Below, piece after piece: positions 59,468 through 64,000 of a stretch of 64,000 nucleotides of DNA (its first letter is position 1; each line of letters opens with the position of its first letter). Made by a program: the position numbers and the translations under genes. The stretch comes from Pseudocolwellia sp048296855 (GTDB lineage: Bacteria; Pseudomonadota; Gammaproteobacteria; Enterobacterales; Alteromonadaceae): NCBI GenBank assembly GCA_048296855.1, contig CP182631.1; one strand, written 5' to 3'. The notes beneath the pieces are model-generated. The model had not been told where the DNA came from. It saw only the letters and a program-made list of their open reading frames with translations, and searched no databases.

Positions 59468-61246
59468 TTGAAAAAGCAATTACAAACAATCATTGAAAAT
59501 GAGCAATTAACGGCTTTATTTCAACCTATTTATAACACTAAAGAAACAGCTGTGTATGGATATGAAGCACTTATTCGAGGACCGTCTGATAGCCCATTGC
59601 ATAGCCCGCAAGCTTTATTTGATGAAGCCGTAAATCACGGGCTTTTATCAGAACTTGAACTGGTTTGTAGGCGCATATCTATTGCGCGTTTTGTAGAATT
59701 ACAGCTTAAAGGGAAGTTGTTTTTAAATGTTAGCCCTATGGTATTTTTACAGTCAGACCATCCACAGGCTGTTACCTTATCTTATTTAAAAGAACATAAC
59801 TTATCGCCCGAGCAGGTGGTTATTGAGCTAAGCGAGAAATACCCGATTGATGCGTCAGATCTTTTACAAACGGCGCTACTGCATTATCGTAACTTAGGCT
59901 TTCAAATAGCGGTTGATGATTTGGGGGCAGGGTATGCAGGGCTTAAACTGTGGTCAGAAGTTAAACCTGATTATGTAAAAATAGATCGGTATTTTATTAA
60001 TCAGTGTGATCAAGACCCAGTAAAAAGAGAGTTTATAAAAAGCATTCTTAACTTGGGGCAAAGTATTAACGCTAAAGTAGTAGCAGAAGGTATTGAAACC
60101 CAAGGTGAGTTTGAACAATTAGAAGAGTTAGGCTTGTCTATTTACCAAGGCTTTTTATTTGCAAGGCCTGCGTTATATCCTCCGTTAGAGCTACCCGTAA
60201 TATTGAAAAATAGGCAGCGTTCGCAACTTTATCCTGTTCATTTTGAGCAAGTTGCTAGCTCGTTATTACAGCAATTAACTCCTTTAGATCATAACGAGTT
60301 AACAAAAAACGTTGTTGACTATCTTCATAAAAATCCAAAAATCAATTCAATTCCTGTGGTTAAAGATCATAAACCTATTGGAATGATCTTGCGGGATCAT
60401 ATTCTAGAATTGTTTTCTACGCCTTATGGTCGAGCGCTAAATGAGAAAAAACCGGTTGTAGAAACGATGTTGAAAAATCCGGTAATTGTTGATGTAGATG
60501 CAAGATTAGACGAAGTGGCTCAAATGGTGACTTCTGAACATAATGAAAAATTACTATGGCACTTTATTTTAACGCAAAAAGATAAATACATAGGCATTGG
60601 TTCTGTGCGTGATTTATTGCGACAACTTACGCAGTTGCAATTACAGCATGCTAGATACGCTAATCCATTAAGTTTACTACCAGGCAACGTACCTATTTAT
60701 AGACACGTAGATAAATTGATTTCTCGTAAACAACATTTTCACTTTGCCTATTTTGATTTAAATAATTTTAAGCCTTATAACGACCAATATGGTTATGCTA
60801 AAGGCGACCAGATTATTCAGTTAGTGGCTAATCTTGTGCAGCTGCATTGTCAGGGACATGACTTTGTTGGTCATATTGGTGGTGATGACTTTGTTGCTGT
60901 ATTTCAAGGAAAACACTGGAGAAGCAGCTGTGAAAAAATACTTGAAGATTTTGACCAGCAAATACAGCAGTATTACACCAAAGAACATTTACTCGCTGGG
61001 GGAATTAAATCTAAATCTAGAACGGGCGAATTACAGTTCTATCCTTTATTGAGTTTAGCTGTGGGGGTTGTAGAACCTAACCTCGATTTATGTTTATCGC
61101 ACCATGACATTGCTGAAATGGCTACAGCCGCTAAAAAGCAAGCTAAGCAAGTAACCCATTCTTCTATCTTTGTGTGCCAGCGAGGTGCTCCTTCATATAG
61201 AGTAAGAGAAAATCATAAAAATAAAGTATTAGAAAGAGTACTGTAA
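59468..61246 (+). CDS. EAL-CBS-GGDEF cyclic-di-GMP protein
   Basis: A 592-residue soluble protein. EAL phosphodiesterase domain (about 1-240): YEALIRG signature, VDDLGAGYAGL, DYVKIDRYF and VAEGIETQGE, keeping the key acidic and lysine residues. CBS pair (about 265-395: SIPVVKDHKPIGMILRDHI). GGDEF domain (about 415-570): YFDLNNFKPYND and HIGGDDFVAVF, a GGDDF variant. No membrane segment, so CBS domains may sense nucleotides. No ATG fits; TTG 59468 is chosen as start with only a weak ribosome site. Both domains look potentially active. Confidence 0.88.
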   Translation: MKKQLQTIIENEQLTALFQPIYNTKETAVYGYEALIRGPSDSPLHSPQALFDEAVNHGLLSELELVCRRISIARFVELQLKGKLFLNVSPMVFLQSDHPQAVTLSYLKEHNLSPEQVVIELSEKYPIDASDLLQTALLHYRNLGFQIAVDDLGAGYAGLKLWSEVKPDYVKIDRYFINQCDQDPVKREFIKSILNLGQSINAKVVAEGIETQGEFEQLEELGLSIYQGFLFARPALYPPLELPVILKNRQRSQLYPVHFEQVASSLLQQLTPLDHNELTKNVVDYLHKNPKINSIPVVKDHKPIGMILRDHILELFSTPYGRALNEKKPVVETMLKNPVIVDVDARLDEVAQMVTSEHNEKLLWHFILTQKDKYIGIGSVRDLLRQLTQLQLQHARYANPLSLLPGNVPIYRHVDKLISRKQHFHFAYFDLNNFKPYNDQYGYAKGDQIIQLVANLVQLHCQGHDFVGHIGGDDFVAVFQGKHWRSSCEKILEDFDQQIQQYYTKEHLLAGGIKSKSRTGELQFYPLLSLAVGVVEPNLDLCLSHHDIAEMATAAKKQAKQVTHSSIFVCQRGAPSYRVRENHKNKVLERVL

Positions 61247-61265
61247 TTTCATATCCCGAAGAATA

Positions 61266-61398
61266 AACCTATTTGAATAATGAGTTAAATAACCTGAACT
61301 CTGGTTAAGTTATTTTACTCAGTAATGCTATTTAAGCGCCTATCTGCGTTGTTTTTACTTCCAATAACCTGTTAACTAAAGTTCAGGTTAAATAGGTA
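61266..61398. repeat. Imperfect inverted repeat, about 130 bp
   Basis: Outer ends ACCTATTT and AAATAGGT, inner arms AACCTGAACTCTGGTTAAG (61291-) and GTTAACTAAAGTTCAGGTT (to 61389) pair imperfectly. It may be a MITE-like element or a terminator region after the c-di-GMP gene. Confidence 0.45.
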
Positions 61399-61507
61399 TG
61401 ATTTCCTGCTAAGTTTACAACGAGCTTTAATGTGATCTTACGACTAAAATATACTTTTATTATTGCCTCTGATATAACAGCAGCAGATATTGGGGAAGAA
61501 AATAATA

Positions 61508-62083
61508 ATGAAAAATCCTTTTAAGGGGTTATCCATAGCAGAAACATTTCTCGGAAATGAGAAAATTTTAAAACAATTTTTGCGACGGTTTACCTCTAAC
61601 AAACATGACATTGAAGATATTTGCCAAGAGACGGTAGTACGGGCTTTAGAGGCCGAGAAGTCTAAAAAAATCAACGAGCATAAAGCTTTTTTATTTGGTG
61701 TTTCACGTAACATTGTTAGAACAAAGCTTGATAAAGAGTCAAAATCTATTATCGACTTTATAGAGGATTGTACGCCGCAAGAGTACTTAATAAATGAACC
61801 AACCATAGAAGATAACTTAGATAGTCGAAAACGTATGTTATTATTTATGGAAGCGGTAACGACTTTACCTAAGCAATGCCAAAAAGTGTTTATATTAAAT
61901 AAAGTTAAAGGCTATTCGCACAAAGAAATAGCGGTAGAGTTAGACATTTCAATAAGTACAATTGAAAAACATGTCGCCTCAGGGTTAAAGCGAATTAATC
62001 TGTACATGGAGAGCAAAGCGGTAGAAGCACAAGTAAATACCGATAGTAATATCCCAATGAGTAAATTTAAAACAGATGTGTAA
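61508..62083 (+). CDS. ECF sigma factor, FecI-like
   Basis: A 191-residue sigma factor. Region 2 (about 25-80: FTSNKHDIEDICQETVVRAL, FGVSRNIVRTKL) and region 4 (about 125-170: LPKQCQKVFILNKVKGYSHKEIAVEL, STIEKHVASGLKRI) are clear. The HKEIA...IEKH pattern is common in FecI-type sigmas. ATG 61508 has GGGGAAG nine bases before; an upstream TTG is rejected. It is followed three bases later by a FecR gene and then an STN-type TonB receptor, the cell-surface signalling order. Confidence 0.93.
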   Translation: MKNPFKGLSIAETFLGNEKILKQFLRRFTSNKHDIEDICQETVVRALEAEKSKKINEHKAFLFGVSRNIVRTKLDKESKSIIDFIEDCTPQEYLINEPTIEDNLDSRKRMLLFMEAVTTLPKQCQKVFILNKVKGYSHKEIAVELDISISTIEKHVASGLKRINLYMESKAVEAQVNTDSNIPMSKFKTDV

Positions 62084-62086
62084 GAT

Positions 62087-63151
62087 ATGAGCGAGCGTAC
62101 AAATTTTAACGACACTACAGAGATCACCGCAGAAGCTTGTGCTTGGATGGCGCAGTTAAGCACGGGCGAACTTACCACGGCAGATGAATTGGCACTGAGA
62201 GAATGGATCCAACGTAGCCCTCGCCATGCCGCAGAATTAAAGAAAATAGCTAACCTTTCAATGGAAATTAATGTCTTAACTGAAATGGGAGATGCTATTG
62301 AAGAAGCCGCAACTGAGCAGCACTGTATTGTAAAATCTCAAGTGAAAAGAAAGAGTCGATTAATGCCCTTTGCACTTACTGCAATGGCTGCCTTTATCGT
62401 AATGGGCGTGTTATTTTTTAATGTTAATTCTCTTTCTGTAGTTCAGCCCATGCTCATCAGTACTGCGATAGGGGAGTTTCGTGAGGTTGAACTCCCAGAT
62501 GGTTCTATTGTAAAAATAAACACTAATACCAAGCTGGAAGTTAATTATACCAAGCAGGTTAGAAAGGTACGTTTATTGTCTGGCGAAGCTCTTTTTGAAG
62601 TAAAACATAATCCTAATAGACCTTTCCTTGTTTATGCCGACGAGCAATACGTGCGTGCCGTAGGTACAGCTTTTACCGTGAGCTTATTAAGAGATAAACT
62701 TTCAGTTACCGTAGTAGAAGGTAAGGTTGAATTTGCTAAACTTGAGTTGTCTAAAGAAAATAATATTGATGAAGAACAATCTCAACTCAGCACACCTTCA
62801 TTGTCTGTAAAACCGGTATTTTTAGAAGTGGGTCAACATATTTCAATTTCGGCTGATATTCCTATTGGTGTAGTAGAAAACATGCCAGAGAATGATTTTA
62901 AAAGAGAGCTTTCTTGGCAACATGAATTGTTCGATTTTTCAGATACCCCCCTTAAAGATGTTATCCAAGAGCTAAGTCGCTATTCTGATGTTAAGGTTGA
63001 AATAATAGATTCGTCTTTGTTTGATATTAAATTTGGTGGCATATTTCGTACAAACGATACCAAACCTTTATTTGAAGCATTAGAAACAACCTATGGTGTT
63101 GGTGTGACTTATCTCAATGATAAACATGTTCAATTAAGTAAAATTAATTAA
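62087..63151 (+). CDS. FecR-family membrane anti-sigma/sensor
   Basis: A 354-residue protein. An N-terminal cytoplasmic region (about 1-90: ACAWMAQLSTGELTTADELAL, EWIQRSPRHAAELKK) binds sigma; one membrane helix at about 93-111 (MPFALTAMAAFIVMGVLFF); a periplasmic FecR domain (about 120-220: IGEFREVELPDGSIVKINT, VRLLSGEALFEVKHNPNRPF, VRAVGTAFTV) and a C-terminal STN-like region (LKDVIQELSRYSDVKVEI). It passes ligand signals from the TonB receptor to the sigma factor. Coupled to the sigma gene (3-base gap). Confidence 0.93.
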   Translation: MSERTNFNDTTEITAEACAWMAQLSTGELTTADELALREWIQRSPRHAAELKKIANLSMEINVLTEMGDAIEEAATEQHCIVKSQVKRKSRLMPFALTAMAAFIVMGVLFFNVNSLSVVQPMLISTAIGEFREVELPDGSIVKINTNTKLEVNYTKQVRKVRLLSGEALFEVKHNPNRPFLVYADEQYVRAVGTAFTVSLLRDKLSVTVVEGKVEFAKLELSKENNIDEEQSQLSTPSLSVKPVFLEVGQHISISADIPIGVVENMPENDFKRELSWQHELFDFSDTPLKDVIQELSRYSDVKVEIIDSSLFDIKFGGIFRTNDTKPLFEALETTYGVGVTYLNDKHVQLSKIN

Positions 63152-63274
63152 ACGACAACAAATATTAAATATAATTTTTACTAGTTACCTCGTTAAGTGG
63201 CACTTTCTCTTTCTCATTTTGAGCATTTTCAACGAGTACTTAAAAATAATTAACATTTCTTATAGAGGATTCTT

Positions 63275-64000
63275 GTGAGTAAAAGTACTTCCTATTTGAG
63301 GCCGCATGAGAAGTGTTTAATATTTTTAAACTTTTTGCTGGTTGATATAAAAAATAAAACAAAACTGTTATGTTTTTGTTTATTTGGTATGTGCTTTGTA
63401 ACTACTCAGGTTTGTGCGAATAATATCAATAAAAAATACTCATTGAATATTCAATTAACACAAGCAAAAGTTTCAATTAAAGCCCTATCTAGACAAACAA
63501 AAAAATCAGTCCTATATCAATCAAAAGATGTTGAAAATATAAAAACAAATCCTGTAAATGGAGATTTTACCTTACAAGAGGCGTTAGGTATTTTATTTGC
63601 AGACACTTCTTTAACCGGCAGCCTTACGAAAAGTGGAGTTATTACAATTTCACGTTTGGATTCAAACAAGCTGGTAAATAATACTATGAGAAATACTACT
63701 ACAATAAAAAAATCATTCTTTACAGGATTAGCCACATTTTTTGGGTTACTTGCAGGTACTCAAAATTTATCTGCTCAAGAGCAAAACCCAGAAAATAGTC
63801 AAGAAGAAAAAGAAGAAGCTAAGTCAGGAAAAAGCTTCGGTGTTGAAGTTATTACTGTTACTGCGCGTAAGCGTGTTGAGAGTTTGCAAGACACTCCTTT
63901 ATCTATCACGTCTATTCAAGGTGACCAATTAGAAGAAATGGGGGTAGCTGATTTAACGGGGATTGCGAGTGTTGCACCTAATGTAAGTTTTAGTACATCT
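63275..64000 (+). CDS. TonB-dependent transducer with N-terminal STN domain (3' end outside window)
   Basis: The frame is open from a GTG at 63275 (GAGGA five bases upstream) to the window edge, 242 codons. Order seen: hydrophobic export signal (about 30-48, LLCFCLFGMCFVTTQVCA), STN signalling domain (about 55-127: SLNIQLTQAKVSIKALSRQT, FTLQEALGILFADTSL), a second signal-like hydrophobic segment (about 145-167: KKSFFTGLATFFGLLAGTQN then LSA), an acidic linker, TonB box EVITVTARKR and the start of the plug. It completes the FecI/FecR triad. The internal second signal-like segment is unusual; an ATG at 63686 opens it. Confidence 0.9.
   Translation, partial: MSKSTSYLRPHEKCLIFLNFLLVDIKNKTKLLCFCLFGMCFVTTQVCANNINKKYSLNIQLTQAKVSIKALSRQTKKSVLYQSKDVENIKTNPVNGDFTLQEALGILFADTSLTGSLTKSGVITISRLDSNKLVNNTMRNTTTIKKSFFTGLATFFGLLAGTQNLSAQEQNPENSQEEKEEAKSGKSFGVEVITVTARKRVESLQDTPLSITSIQGDQLEEMGVADLTGIASVAPNVSFSTS

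Overview
The window is AT-rich, densely coded DNA from a Gram-negative marine gammaproteobacterium, most likely of the order Alteromonadales (Colwellia/Thalassotalea type). This is inferred from the many TonB-dependent receptors, a sodium:solute symporter, a PEP-CTERM-like protein, DUF1800/DUF1501 pairs, a homogentisate pathway and the codon style. No rRNA, tRNA, CRISPR array or prophage was seen.

Layout. (1) 1-3.2 kb: end of a TonB receptor, a SnoaL-like protein, DUF3088 and DUF6435 genes, and a four-copy 102-bp tandem repeat. (2) 3.2-10.3 kb: five two-domain NTF2/SnoaL-like proteins around an SSS transporter, with two perfect TGACTTCGAAGTCA palindromes in the two divergent promoter regions. 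(3) 10.3-18 kb: an unknown protein, then an ECF sigma/anti-sigma module with a subtilase, a low-complexity secreted protein and a beta-barrel, a decayed yefM-yoeB pair, and short inverted-repeat elements (MITE-like). (4) 18-22.3 kb: fdhA, a lipase-like lipoprotein and small secreted proteins. (5) 22.4-28.1 kb: a catabolic cluster (HpcH/HpaI aldolase, alpha/beta hydrolase, LacI regulator, HisD-family dehydrogenase, SDR, bicupin) whose divergent promoter carries a near-copy of the same palindrome. (6) 28.2-32.2 kb: guanidine-II riboswitch with a Gdx exporter, an ACT protein, a cyanide-insensitive bd oxidase and a GbsR regulator. (7) 32.6-47.2 kb: a TonB receptor, then late cobalamin genes (cobU, cobQ, btuB, cobD, cbiB, cobC, btuM, cbiA, cobO) with three cobalamin riboswitches, one carrying an inserted repeat element. 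(8) 48-54.5 kb: DUF1800 (with an AbfB trefoil inserted), DUF1501, a PEP-CTERM-like protein and a 7TMR-DISM/AraC regulator. (9) 54.5-59.4 kb: maiA-fahA-hmgA and a LysR regulator. (10) 59.4-64 kb: an EAL-CBS-GGDEF protein, then a FecI/FecR/STN-TonB-receptor signalling triad cut by the window edge.

How the genes work together. The most interesting inference is that regions 2 and 5, about 13 kb apart, form one regulon: a LacI-family repressor encoded at 23893-24900 probably binds TGACTTCGAAGTCA sites in front of the SnoaL/SSS genes and in front of its own hisD-like/SDR operons. Together they look like an uptake and oxidation pathway for an unidentified small organic compound. The cobalamin region covers corrinoid import and late assembly but holds no corrin-ring synthesis genes. 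The ECF module at 15.7 kb appears to drive its neighbours from a shared GGAAT-N16/17-CGT promoter.
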